64,000 nucleotides of DNA from Bacteroidales bacterium (GTDB taxonomy: Bacteria > Bacteroidota > Bacteroidia > Bacteroidales > TTA-H9), in the NCBI GenBank assembly GCA_030656615.1, contig JAUSOY010000005.1, positions 62,001-126,000 on the forward strand, given 5' to 3'. The position numbers and the translations under genes are program-made. How positions within the stretch are numbered: position 1 is the stretch's first letter; the number at the start of each line of letters is the position of its first letter. Positions 45,043 to 54,112 of this stretch are shown here, one piece after another. Under the pieces are notes generated by a model that did no database searches, had not been told where the DNA came from, and saw nothing but the letters and a program-made list of their open reading frames with translations.

Positions 45043-48000
45043 ATGAGGAAAATTACAAATTTCTTCGTAGTTATGCTTATGCTTTTAGGAGCATTTGGCA
45101 TTAACTCCGCTCAGGCTGTGCAGGTTACCATTGGTAACGGTACACTCTCCAGTAATTATCCCTTCACAACTTTTTGGCATGACGGTCGTACACAGATGCT
45201 GTTTACGGCTACCGAGCTCACTGCTGCTGGTGCAATTCCCGGAAACATCCAGGATTTCGCCCTCAACGTGATTACGGCCAACACCCAGTTGATGAACGGA
45301 TTTACCATTTCTATGCAATCAACTGCGATTACTTCTGTAACTGCATTTGTTGAAACCGGATTTACTACCGTTTATTCCGGTAATTACACTGTTCCAGGAA
45401 CAGGTTGGCAGACTTTTACTCTTTCAAGCCCATTTACTTGGAATGGAACGAGTAATCTGTTGGTTCAGATTTGTTACGATAACTCAACTTACAGTGGCTA
45501 TTCAACAGTAAATGCAACTGCAGCTGCTGGTATGACCTGGGGTCGTTATACAGATGGCGCAGTTGGTTGTTCATTAACCGCTGGATCTGCACAGGCTAAC
45601 AGACCTAACGTTCGCATGAATTTCCAGGCATCTGGAAATGCACAGGTTAACGGAATCGTTACCAATGCCCTTAACAATCAGCCCATCACCGGTGCTAAAG
45701 TTAAGATTGGTGATTCCATTACCTACACCACAGCAAATGGTGCTTATATGCTACGTGTAAACGTTGGCACACATACCATCGAATGCTCAAAACTTGGTTT
45801 CGTAACGATGACATCACCGCTCGCAGCTACTGCTGGTGGAATGCATACCGCTAACTTTGCCATGTTGGAAAACACACCAACTCCTGGTGTTGTTTTTGCT
45901 GCTCTTAACACTGCTGCCAATGCTGTAAATATCAACTGGGGTCTTCCTTTCAGTGGATACGAAATCATTTATGATGATGGTGTTTATGAAAATTTATCAA
46001 CCTGGGCTACTGCTGGAAACATCAATGCTCTGAAATTCACTCCAATCAATCAGTATCCTGTAAAGGTTACCGGTGGTTCAGTGAATATTGGCAATGGTTC
46101 TTATCCTGCTGGTTTAACCAGTCCTAAAAAATTCGAAATTGCAGTGTATGATGATGATGGTAACCTCGGATACCCAGGTACTGAGCTTGCTAAATTCGAA
46201 GTAACTCCTACAAATTTTGGTTGGGTTGAATTTACGCTACCTACAGCTATCACTCTTACAAGTGGTAATTTTTACATCGGTATGATTCAGATGGGCAACC
46301 ATCCTAATTGTTCCCCTATTGCTATCGACGAAACCAATCCAAGCATGAGGTCATATTCGAGATTTGTTACCGGTAATGCCCCATGGGTACCTGCTGGTTA
46401 TAACGATTTCATGATTCGTGCAAAAGTTAATGGTTCAGGTGGTCCTTTGGATCTCGCTACTTCAGCAGCTACTCCGATATACGTTGAACGTACACGTATC
46501 AACCGTACAACTAATTTCATGAAACAGCCTAAGGTTGTTGGTGGACATGAAGGCGATGCTATTTATATGCCCCTCAACGATGGTGATGCTCCTGAATCAC
46601 TCCTCGGTTATCAGGTATATCGTTTGAAACAGGGTGAAGAATTGACCCCTGCTGTTTGGACTTCGATTGGAACACCTGCTACTACCTCTATCGTTGACAA
46701 TAGCTGGCCTACACTTCCTAACGGTCCTTACCTCTGGGCTGTAAAAGCCAAATATACCAACGATCGTTGGTCAGAAGCTGTTTTCTCCAATGTAGTTGGA
46801 AAAGGTTGGACATCAAACGTAACCTTCAACATTACTTTATCCTCTGTAGGTGCTGTTCCTTCAGGAGTTAGCATTACAATGGATCATGTAACCTATGATA
46901 CCCTTTATGCAGGTGTTACTCCTGTTTCGGGAACTTTAAACTTCCCAACTGTATGGAAAGGCACCTATAATATTACTGTTCAGAAATTCGGTTACCAGGC
47001 CTATACCGCCACTGTTGCCGTCATGAACGATTCATATACATTCAATATTCTTTTGAATGAAACCAAATGGGCTCCTTATAATCTTTTTGTTGATGATCGT
47101 ACGCTGGTAGCTACCTGGAATGCACCAAGTCCTCAGCTCGCTTTGCTCGAAGAACGTTGGACTACTGGTAACTTCACTGCTAACCAGTGGATTAAAAATG
47201 GGAGTAACTGGGGAATTTCTACCGCTATTGGTAATGCTGCTCCTTCCGCTATTTTCAACTGGTCACCTCAGGTTACCAATTATAACCAAACTCTCACTTC
47301 GAAAGAAATGACCGGAGCTGGTTCACCCGTATTGTCATTAAAATATGACATTATGCTTGATAATTATGGAACAACCAATGAAAACCAGATGGCTGTTGAA
47401 ATTTGGGACGGTGCCGCATGGAATCGCCTGAAGAATTACAGCAATATGAGTGGAAGTTTTGATTGGACTCCAGAAAGCATCAACCTCAATGCATATACCT
47501 GGGATACTTTCAAAATCCGTTTCGTAGCTTACGGAGCTGATACCTATGATATCAATAACTGGAACATTGACAACATCCTTGTTTTAGCTACTTTAACTGA
47601 CAAAAACATGCTTGGCTATAATGTTTATCTGAATGATATTCAGATTGCTTATACCAATCAGACAACTTATACCTTACCCGCTAGTCTTTGCGTTTATGGT
47701 CAGACTTACACTGCTTCTGTAGATGCTATCTACGAAAGTGGTGTTTCATTACGCGATTACTATACTTTCACTGCTCATTTCCTTCCTGCTCCCCGCAATT
47801 TGCAGGGTGTAGCCGTTCAGGATGCAGCATATCTTACATGGGAAATCCCTGTAATGCCTTTGGATCTTAAAGTTATGAGTATGGTAGCCAATACCAATAC
47901 GCCTAATGCACATACTGATTATAGCCCCGTTGCTACTACGTATGATTATTCAAATGTAACCGATGCAATCTGGGATGTACTGTTTACCTTCAATGGTAAT

Positions 48001-50559
48001 GCTGCTGCACAGCCAGGTATCGAAACTGATGGAACCTTCATTTATACTGCTACATGGAATGCCGCTACTTTCTCGAAATATCAGAATAATGGTGGTACAT
48101 GGAGTTTTGTTGAAGATTTTACCGTTCCCGGTGCTGCTAACGTACGTGACCTCGCGTATGATGGAACCTATTTCTATGGTTCAGCTGCAAGTACTTCACT
48201 TTTCAAAATGGACTTTACCAATAAAGTTCTTGTTGGAACTATTTCAACTCCAGGCGTAAGCAGCCGTCACATTGCTTTTGATCCTACCGCTAATAATAAC
48301 CTCGGTGGTTTCTGGGCTGGTAACTGGAGTGATCTTTTCCGCATCAACATGACAGGTGCTATTCTTGCTACCGCTAACCCAGGTCTTGCTGGTATGTACG
48401 GTTCAGCATATGATGGCGTAAGTGCTGGTGGTCCTTTCCTCTGGTTATTTGATCAGGGTGCTGGTGCCGGATCTCCTCAGAACTTAGTTCAGATGAAAAT
48501 TTCTGATATGAGCATGACTGGTGTAACCAAGAATGTTTCAACGGTAGCTGGTTTCAATGCCGCTTCAGGTATTGCTGGTGGTTTATGTTCAGACAATGGT
48601 AATCTGGTAAGTGGTAAATTTGCTCTTATTGGTAGCGTACAACAGGATCCTAACCTTATCTTCGCTTATGAAGTAGCTGCTTCAACCGGTGGTGGTACAG
48701 GTGGTGGAACTCCAAGCAATCTCTTAGGTTATAACATTTATCGCGATGGTAGCCTGCTTACTTTTGTAGAAAAACCTACACTCGAGTATTATGATCTCTA
48801 TCTTAATCCTGCTGAGTATTGCTATGATGTAACGGCTGTTTATGATCTTTCTGCTTATGGTTTCCCAATGGGTCAGACTGCTGAATCACTGGAAGAAGGA
48901 ACTGCTTGCGTTGATATCAATTACGGTATTGTTATTCCTTGGTTAGAAAACTGGAATACTGCCAACTTCACATTTAATAACTGGAACTTCGAGCCTTCGC
49001 AGGGTCATTGGAGAATCAGCAATGCAGTTGGTAACAGTGTTCCTGCTGCTGAATTTAATTGGGTAGCTCCTGAAACTGATTATAGCTATGCTATGGTTGG
49101 CCCCGCTCTTAATGCTTCAATTTTCGATTGCGCACAGATTTGGCTCGATTTCGATCTGAAACTTGACGATCGTAACCAGACCGGAGCAGAAAAACTCAAA
49201 GTTGAGGTTTTCTATGATGGTACATGGAAAAAAGTTGCTGAATACAAGAACGAAGGTTCTATCAACTGGACTGCAAAACACATTGAAATTAGCCAGGTTG
49301 CTGGTAAAGCGCTGAAAGTGAAATTCACTGCTTCAGGTGCAAATACCGCTGACCTCCTCGGTTGGTTTGTTGATAATATCAATGTATATCCAGTATGTAC
49401 ACCTGCCGCTGGCCTTGTTGCTACCAAAAATGCTGACAAAGCTATCCTGAATTGGAATGGTCCAGAGTGTGCTACCGGTCCTGTAGGTATCCTCAAAATG
49501 TTGAAACAGTGGGAAGGTGATGCATCTACACAGCAGAATGCATATTACCAGGCTTATAACAATGCTTATGGTGTTGTTTATGATCTGACCGCTTATCCTG
49601 ATGCTGCTCTTTCAAAAATTGATTTCCATCACGCTTCATGGGGGTTGAATGGTAGCTGGCAGTACAAAGTTCATGTAGTTGAATGGAATACTTTCACAAC
49701 TATCGCAGTTCTCGGCCCCTTCACTACTACCGGAAACGATAAGTGGGAAGTTGGAATCAATCTTGGTGACATCATGGGTTATGGCGGTGGTCTCGTTGGT
49801 ATCATGCTCGAGCCTTTGAGCAATAGTGCTACAGATGCTTACCCCGATTTCACAGCTGATAATGACGGTCCTGCTGGTGTTTCTGTTAATGGCGTTCTTC
49901 CTGATTTCTCAAGTTTTGCTCCTTCTACTGTTGGTGATTTCTACCAGAGTCTTTGGATCACTACTGCTCTTGATAAAGGAAAAACAGTTGCTGCTGCAAA
50001 AGTTAACGCTGCTCAGTCAACTTTAGCTACTCAGACCCGTACAGCTGCTATTACGCTCTTCAGCAATGTTCTTACTGCTAACCAGAAAGAAATCAATGCT
50101 CCTGAGAATTTCGTAAGCCGTGGTGTTATTGGTTACAACATCTACCGTGATGGTGCTAAAATTAACAACACAATGGTAACCGATACAACGTATACCGACA
50201 ATGGTCTTGTTAATGGCAATTACTGTTTCAATGTTACTGCTGTTCACGAAGGCGAATGTGAATCACCAATGTCAAACGAAGCTTGTATCTCTATCAATGT
50301 TGGTATTGACAATCCTTCTGCTCAGACTATCAGTGTGTATCCTAATCCCGCTCGTACATCTGTAAACATTAAGACTTCACGTGATATCAGAAATATTACT
50401 CTGATTAATTACCTCGGTCAGAAAGTTTATACCAATGATGTTAAGGGTGCTGGTCAGTATACCATTAATACATCGACTTTCGAATCGGGTGTTTATTTCA
50501 TTCGCTTCACTACCGCCGACGGTAATGTAGTAACTGAAAGACTTACCCTTGCTAAATAA
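45043..50559 (+). CDS. Giant T9SS-secreted multidomain surface protein, paralogue of the 2339-residue protein
   Basis: 1838 residues from the ATG at 45043; a TTG four codons earlier is rejected. The signal peptide ends near NSAQA (about 23). Approximate order: VTIGNGTLSS...HDGRTQMLF domain 26-190; one carboxypeptidase-regulatory-like domain 205-280; YEIIYDDG domain 306-463; Fn3 from 522 (YQVYRLKQGEELTPAVW); carboxypeptidase-like domain from 593; anchor-J 700-850; Fn3; propeller-like region 986-1213 (DLAYDGTYFYGSA, GMYGSAYDGVSAGGPFLW); Fn3; anchor-J from 1297; IDFHHASWG module 1483-1640; Fn3 near 1695; T9SS sorting domain 1761-1838 (ISVYPNPA ... GVYFIRF). Compared with the other giant it lacks the N-terminal anchor-J domain, one carboxypeptidase-like repeat and the inserted domain. 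Codons end in T unusually often (GCT, GGT, GTT), consistent with strong expression. Confidence 0.9.
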   Translation: MRKITNFFVVMLMLLGAFGINSAQAVQVTIGNGTLSSNYPFTTFWHDGRTQMLFTATELTAAGAIPGNIQDFALNVITANTQLMNGFTISMQSTAITSVTAFVETGFTTVYSGNYTVPGTGWQTFTLSSPFTWNGTSNLLVQICYDNSTYSGYSTVNATAAAGMTWGRYTDGAVGCSLTAGSAQANRPNVRMNFQASGNAQVNGIVTNALNNQPITGAKVKIGDSITYTTANGAYMLRVNVGTHTIECSKLGFVTMTSPLAATAGGMHTANFAMLENTPTPGVVFAALNTAANAVNINWGLPFSGYEIIYDDGVYENLSTWATAGNINALKFTPINQYPVKVTGGSVNIGNGSYPAGLTSPKKFEIAVYDDDGNLGYPGTELAKFEVTPTNFGWVEFTLPTAITLTSGNFYIGMIQMGNHPNCSPIAIDETNPSMRSYSRFVTGNAPWVPAGYNDFMIRAKVNGSGGPLDLATSAATPIYVERTRINRTTNFMKQPKVVGGHEGDAIYMPLNDGDAPESLLGYQVYRLKQGEELTPAVWTSIGTPATTSIVDNSWPTLPNGPYLWAVKAKYTNDRWSEAVFSNVVGKGWTSNVTFNITLSSVGAVPSGVSITMDHVTYDTLYAGVTPVSGTLNFPTVWKGTYNITVQKFGYQAYTATVAVMNDSYTFNILLNETKWAPYNLFVDDRTLVATWNAPSPQLALLEERWTTGNFTANQWIKNGSNWGISTAIGNAAPSAIFNWSPQVTNYNQTLTSKEMTGAGSPVLSLKYDIMLDNYGTTNENQMAVEIWDGAAWNRLKNYSNMSGSFDWTPESINLNAYTWDTFKIRFVAYGADTYDINNWNIDNILVLATLTDKNMLGYNVYLNDIQIAYTNQTTYTLPASLCVYGQTYTASVDAIYESGVSLRDYYTFTAHFLPAPRNLQGVAVQDAAYLTWEIPVMPLDLKVMSMVANTNTPNAHTDYSPVATTYDYSNVTDAIWDVLFTFNGNAAAQPGIETDGTFIYTATWNAATFSKYQNNGGTWSFVEDFTVPGAANVRDLAYDGTYFYGSAASTSLFKMDFTNKVLVGTISTPGVSSRHIAFDPTANNNLGGFWAGNWSDLFRINMTGAILATANPGLAGMYGSAYDGVSAGGPFLWLFDQGAGAGSPQNLVQMKISDMSMTGVTKNVSTVAGFNAASGIAGGLCSDNGNLVSGKFALIGSVQQDPNLIFAYEVAASTGGGTGGGTPSNLLGYNIYRDGSLLTFVEKPTLEYYDLYLNPAEYCYDVTAVYDLSAYGFPMGQTAESLEEGTACVDINYGIVIPWLENWNTANFTFNNWNFEPSQGHWRISNAVGNSVPAAEFNWVAPETDYSYAMVGPALNASIFDCAQIWLDFDLKLDDRNQTGAEKLKVEVFYDGTWKKVAEYKNEGSINWTAKHIEISQVAGKALKVKFTASGANTADLLGWFVDNINVYPVCTPAAGLVATKNADKAILNWNGPECATGPVGILKMLKQWEGDASTQQNAYYQAYNNAYGVVYDLTAYPDAALSKIDFHHASWGLNGSWQYKVHVVEWNTFTTIAVLGPFTTTGNDKWEVGINLGDIMGYGGGLVGIMLEPLSNSATDAYPDFTADNDGPAGVSVNGVLPDFSSFAPSTVGDFYQSLWITTALDKGKTVAAAKVNAAQSTLATQTRTAAITLFSNVLTANQKEINAPENFVSRGVIGYNIYRDGAKINNTMVTDTTYTDNGLVNGNYCFNVTAVHEGECESPMSNEACISINVGIDNPSAQTISVYPNPARTSVNIKTSRDIRNITLINYLGQKVYTNDVKGAGQYTINTSTFESGVYFIRFTTADGNVVTERLTLAK
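49488..49960 (+). repeat. IDFHHASWG module, copy 4 (1838-residue protein)
   Basis: Same module order as the other three: LKMLKQWEGDA, SKIDFHHASWGLNGSWQYK, TGNDKWE, GIMLEPLSNSATDAYP, FYQSLWI. Confidence 0.85.
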
Positions 50560-50580
50560 GCATTTCTAAGTCAACATATA

Positions 50581-50614
50581 GAAGGGGAGGTGCTTGGTCA
50601 CCTCCCCTTTTTTT
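50581..50614 (+). terminator. Intrinsic terminator of the 1838-residue surface protein gene
   Basis: AAGGGGAGGTG pairs perfectly with CACCTCCCCTT around CTTGGT, followed by TTTTTTT. Confidence 0.9.
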
Positions 50615-50615
50615 G

Positions 50616-50623
50616 TATCATTG
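50616..50623 (+). promoter_or_regulatory. Possible -7 box of sulfotransferase 1
   Basis: TATCATTG has one mismatch to TAnnTTTG. It begins directly after the preceding terminator's T run and lies 16 nt before the ATG at 50640. Confidence 0.35.
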
Positions 50624-50639
50624 CATAGCCAATTACAAA

Positions 50640-51686
50640 ATGAACTTCACTGAAATTCCTTTCTTTTTTATCATTGGTCGTCCTCGTTCGGGCACTACAC
50701 TCCTTCGTACCCTTTTTGATGCACATCCAAATTGCATTGTTCCTCCTGAATATCCAGTAATTACTGATATTTTTCATCGTTTCGGGCCAGATAAAACGTG
50801 GAATCGGGATGATGTTCAGGGTTTTTACAACTCCTTTATTCAGCCGCAATTATTTGATTTCTGGAAATTTGAATACCTTCAGATTAATGAAGAAAACTTA
50901 AGAACGAATCTTACTCAAATCGCTCAGGGGACTTCATCCGTTGATGTTTTAAAACTATTCTATCTGCACGCCGGTTCAGATTTCGAAAAGGAAGACATCC
51001 GCTTGCTTGGTGATAAAAATCCAGTGTATGCATTGTATACCAAGCAATTAATGCGTTGGTTTCCGGAGGCGAAGTTTATTTTTATTACACGCGATTACCG
51101 CGACAACTTCGTGTCTATGCGTAAGTTCGAATTTGAGGCTCCGAATATGGCCATTCAGGCGTATCGCTGGAAGTATATTAGCCGGATGTTTCATCGCTTG
51201 CAGAAGAAGTATCCCGGTCGTATAATCCATGTACGGCACGAAGATATTGCTACCCATCCAGAAGAATCGCTTCGGAATCTGTGTAGCTTTTTAAGTTTGC
51301 CATACAATGATTCAGTACTGCAGTTTCATAAAAAATCAGATGCAATGGCCAATAAAACAGGTCGCGATGTTTTTATGAAATATCATGAAAGCCTCACACG
51401 ACCGGTAAATTCGGATAATGTAGGTTTATGGAAATCTGTGTTGAATGAAAAAGAAATTCGTCAGGCCGATTTCATTGTTGGGAAATGGGGTAAAATGTAT
51501 GGCTATGAAGCTTCCGGAATAAAGATTAAAATTTCAGATATTCCATCAAGCATGCTTTTTCAATGCTATGGATATATATTGTATCAAATGATGCTTTTGG
51601 GAGAGCGTTTACCGTATCGGCTAAAGGTTAAACTTGCAGGATTTCTTCCATCGCTTGCTAAATTTTACCGTCGTTTTTTTCAATAA
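50640..51686 (+). CDS. Sulfotransferase family protein, copy 1
   Basis: 348 residues from ATG 50640; the longer TTG-started frame begins inside the previous terminator. PAPS-binding elements: the 5'-phosphosulfate loop FFFIIGRPRSGTTLLRTL near residue 8 and the 3'-phosphate block FITRDYRDNFVSMRKF near 145. A C-terminal hydrophobic/basic part (YGYILYQMMLLGERLPYR, LPSLAKFYRRFF) is shared with the copy at 54113. The family moves sulfate from PAPS to hydroxyl or amino groups of sugars, lipids or proteins. No PAPS-synthesis genes are in the window. The acceptor is unknown; glycan or lipid is suggested by the region that follows. Confidence 0.88.
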   Translation: MNFTEIPFFFIIGRPRSGTTLLRTLFDAHPNCIVPPEYPVITDIFHRFGPDKTWNRDDVQGFYNSFIQPQLFDFWKFEYLQINEENLRTNLTQIAQGTSSVDVLKLFYLHAGSDFEKEDIRLLGDKNPVYALYTKQLMRWFPEAKFIFITRDYRDNFVSMRKFEFEAPNMAIQAYRWKYISRMFHRLQKKYPGRIIHVRHEDIATHPEESLRNLCSFLSLPYNDSVLQFHKKSDAMANKTGRDVFMKYHESLTRPVNSDNVGLWKSVLNEKEIRQADFIVGKWGKMYGYEASGIKIKISDIPSSMLFQCYGYILYQMMLLGERLPYRLKVKLAGFLPSLAKFYRRFFQ

Positions 51687-51724
51687 AAAAACCCGCTTTG
51701 GCCGAATGCTCAAAGCAGGTTTAA
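51683..51724 (-). terminator. Terminator between sulfotransferase 1 and the phosphate transporter
   Basis: AAACC-C-GCTTTG pairs with CAAAGC-A-GGTTT with one mismatch. On the minus strand it is followed by TTTTTTATTG, so it mainly serves the transporter gene ending at 51744. Confidence 0.65.
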
Positions 51725-51743
51725 CAATAGTAATTGTACAGAC

Positions 51744-53993
51744 TTATAGGATGGAGTTTGAAAAGTCTCTCTGAGCCTTGAGTAAATTTAATGAATATAG
51801 CAGGAGGTTTTTGGTTTCGCTTAACAGATTTAAAACCATCAGCGAATTTTTTGTTCCAATTGATTCTTGCTTTATCAATTTCAATTGACGTTTTTTCATT
51901 TTCTCAATCTTTTCAATCAGCAATTGCTGGTCGATGATGATTTCCTGAATTCTATTCCATTCGGAGGTTTCAAGAGTCATCGTGAGGTTGTTGAAGAAAT
52001 CTGAAACTTTATTGGTTATTTTTAATAAATCCTCGGACTGTTCTTCAATTAAGGGGGGATGATTATTATCGAGGTGCTCGTAAATGGGATGCGATATATA
52101 CGTCAGACAATGCGTTATTTCGCGCAGATAATCCAGGGTTTGAACATAAAAATGACCCGACTCAATTGAATCTTCCTCAAGTTTCTTGATTGTGCCATAA
52201 ACATTGTATTTTAATTCCTTTGTATGCGAATTAAGATCATCTATTTTTTGGCAGGTATCGCGTAAGCTTTTTCGATTTTCTTTCATGAGTTGTTTATTGG
52301 CCTTGGCATATAATTCAGATACTTCCGTTAAAACTTTGTGTATGCTTTTAGTACATTGGCTGTAAACGGTATTGTTATCGAGCTGAGCCACGTTAATCAG
52401 GCTTTCTCTGTTTTTTGTTTCTTCTTCTTTCTTCTTATGAATGAAGTGGGTTTTTATAACCATAAACAAAGCAAAACCGAGGGATGCAAACATTGCGAAC
52501 ATTCCGCCCCAATGAATAAAAATGGCAATAAGGAAGGCACCTGTAAAAGCGATGAAGGCTGTAAAGAACCAGCCGCCTATAACGGTAATGACTCCTGAAA
52601 TGCGATAAACGGCACTTTCTCTTCCCCATGCACGGTCGGCAAAGGAGGTTCCCATGGCTACCATAAAGGTTACGTAGGTTGTAGAAAGAGGTAACTTTAA
52701 TGAGGTGGCTGAAGCAATCAATATACTGGCAACAAACATATTAACGGAAGCCCTGATAAGGTCAAAAGAGGGTGGGTCTTTTTCTTTTTGGGCTTTTTTA
52801 TAAAAAGTACTATTGTCAAAACGTTTATCCATAAACCGAATGGCAGAACCCGGCAGTATGAAGTTAAAAATGCGTCCGCCTTTAATGGCATTACGTACAA
52901 GTGTTCGAGCAAAGTAGGATGAATTAAATCGTTCCATTCCTGAATCCTGACGAGCCAAATCTAATTCAGTCTTCGTTACTGTACGTGATTTTTTTGAAAA
53001 GAATAGCGTAAGTACCATGATTATACCCGCGGCAACCAGAAATGGTGTTGGCGTTTGTATGGGTTCTAAGAGTCTGCCCATGGTGTATGTTGCCGGATTG
53101 GCTAGTGGGTCAGCAATGAGTAGGTTATATGATTCGTATCCTGCCAGAGGTACTCCGATGAAATTAACAAGGTCGTTTCCTGCAAATGCCATTGCAAGCG
53201 AAAAGGTTCCGAACAGGACGATAATTCGTAAAATATTAATTCGGAATAGTACAATTAGTAATTGAAAGAGGATGGTAAGCCCTGAAAAACAAAGGAGTAA
53301 AATAGTACTGGTATTTTCCTTTATATATGTATTAATGTCGCCTGACATAAAACTCGTTCCTTTAGCACCTTTCATCAGGATGAAATAAATAATGGCCGTA
53401 ACGACCAGGCCACCCCATAGAGCACCAAAATATTTTAAGGTTTTGTTATAATTAAAAGAGAATATCAGACGTGAAAACCATTGTACGATGGTTCCAGTGG
53501 TTAGTGCAACCACGACGGATACCAGAATGGCTGAAATAATGGCCAGTGCTTTTCCGGAGTTGATGTATTGCCCCATTTCGGCAAGGTTTCCGCTACTGTT
53601 CATTACTTTTATCAGCGAAATAGCTACTGCAGCGCCGAGGAGCTCAAATACAATGGAAACAGTGGTGGATGTTGGCAGGCCATATGTGTTGAATGTGTCC
53701 AGCAATATCACATCGGTAATCATAACCGCGATGAAAATGACCATAATTTCAGTGAAAAGAAAACGGTCAGGATGAAAAACTCCGGACCTCGCAATTTCCA
53801 TCATGCCACTCGAAAACAGCGAACCGGCCAAAACACCTAGTGATGCAACAGCAAGAATCCATTTAAATGGAGCAACCTTTGAGCCTATTGCACTGTTAAG
53901 AAAGTTAACGGCATCGTTGCCAACCCCTACGATTAAGTCTGAGATAGCAAGAATAAACAAAACGACAACAAACACTAAGTAGATATTATCCAT
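51744..53993 (-). CDS. Inorganic phosphate transporter (PiT family) with long C-terminal soluble domain
   Basis: 749 residues from the ATG at 53993. A longer frame to 54137 would place basic, non-conserved residues before the first helix and would overrun the -7 box TAATTTTG at 54012-54019. Two PiT repeats are visible: GVGNDAVNFLNSAIGS near residue 25 and FAGNDLVNFIGVPLAGYES near 270, each with the GxNDxxN phosphate/cation site. About twelve helices end near residue 525. The last ~215 residues are hydrophilic, helical and PhoU-like (LNSHTKELKYNVYGTIKKLEE, LREITHCLTYISHP), which suggests a regulatory tail on the transporter. It lies between two sulfotransferase genes on the other strand. Confidence 0.9.
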   Translation of the reverse strand: MDNIYLVFVVVLFILAISDLIVGVGNDAVNFLNSAIGSKVAPFKWILAVASLGVLAGSLFSSGMMEIARSGVFHPDRFLFTEIMVIFIAVMITDVILLDTFNTYGLPTSTTVSIVFELLGAAVAISLIKVMNSSGNLAEMGQYINSGKALAIISAILVSVVVALTTGTIVQWFSRLIFSFNYNKTLKYFGALWGGLVVTAIIYFILMKGAKGTSFMSGDINTYIKENTSTILLLCFSGLTILFQLLIVLFRINILRIIVLFGTFSLAMAFAGNDLVNFIGVPLAGYESYNLLIADPLANPATYTMGRLLEPIQTPTPFLVAAGIIMVLTLFFSKKSRTVTKTELDLARQDSGMERFNSSYFARTLVRNAIKGGRIFNFILPGSAIRFMDKRFDNSTFYKKAQKEKDPPSFDLIRASVNMFVASILIASATSLKLPLSTTYVTFMVAMGTSFADRAWGRESAVYRISGVITVIGGWFFTAFIAFTGAFLIAIFIHWGGMFAMFASLGFALFMVIKTHFIHKKKEEETKNRESLINVAQLDNNTVYSQCTKSIHKVLTEVSELYAKANKQLMKENRKSLRDTCQKIDDLNSHTKELKYNVYGTIKKLEEDSIESGHFYVQTLDYLREITHCLTYISHPIYEHLDNNHPPLIEEQSEDLLKITNKVSDFFNNLTMTLETSEWNRIQEIIIDQQLLIEKIEKMKKRQLKLIKQESIGTKNSLMVLNLLSETKNLLLYSLNLLKAQRDFSNSIL

Positions 53994-54011
53994 GATATAT
54001 TTTTTACGGAG

Positions 54012-54019
54012 CAAAATTA
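54012..54019 (-). promoter_or_regulatory. -7 box of the phosphate transporter gene
   Basis: TAATTTTG on the minus strand is an exact TAnnTTTG match 18 nt before ATG 53993, which fixes that start. Confidence 0.6.
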
Positions 54020-54112
54020 TTCCGTTTTCGTACCTCTTTTGCTTTTTCCATTTTAAGTTTATGTTAATTTTCCGCTTATTAAACCTACAGAGGCTTTTTG
54101 GGTCTAAAGGCC

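Noticed and set aside
33849-50559. Repeated DNA in this block as a mobile element
   Set aside because: The repeats are coding, lie in frame inside secreted protein genes, and there are no transposase genes, terminal inverted repeats or target duplications.
50613-50639. Upstream TTG start of sulfotransferase 1
   Set aside because: It begins within the T run of the preceding terminator, and the ATG at 50640 lies just before the conserved loop.
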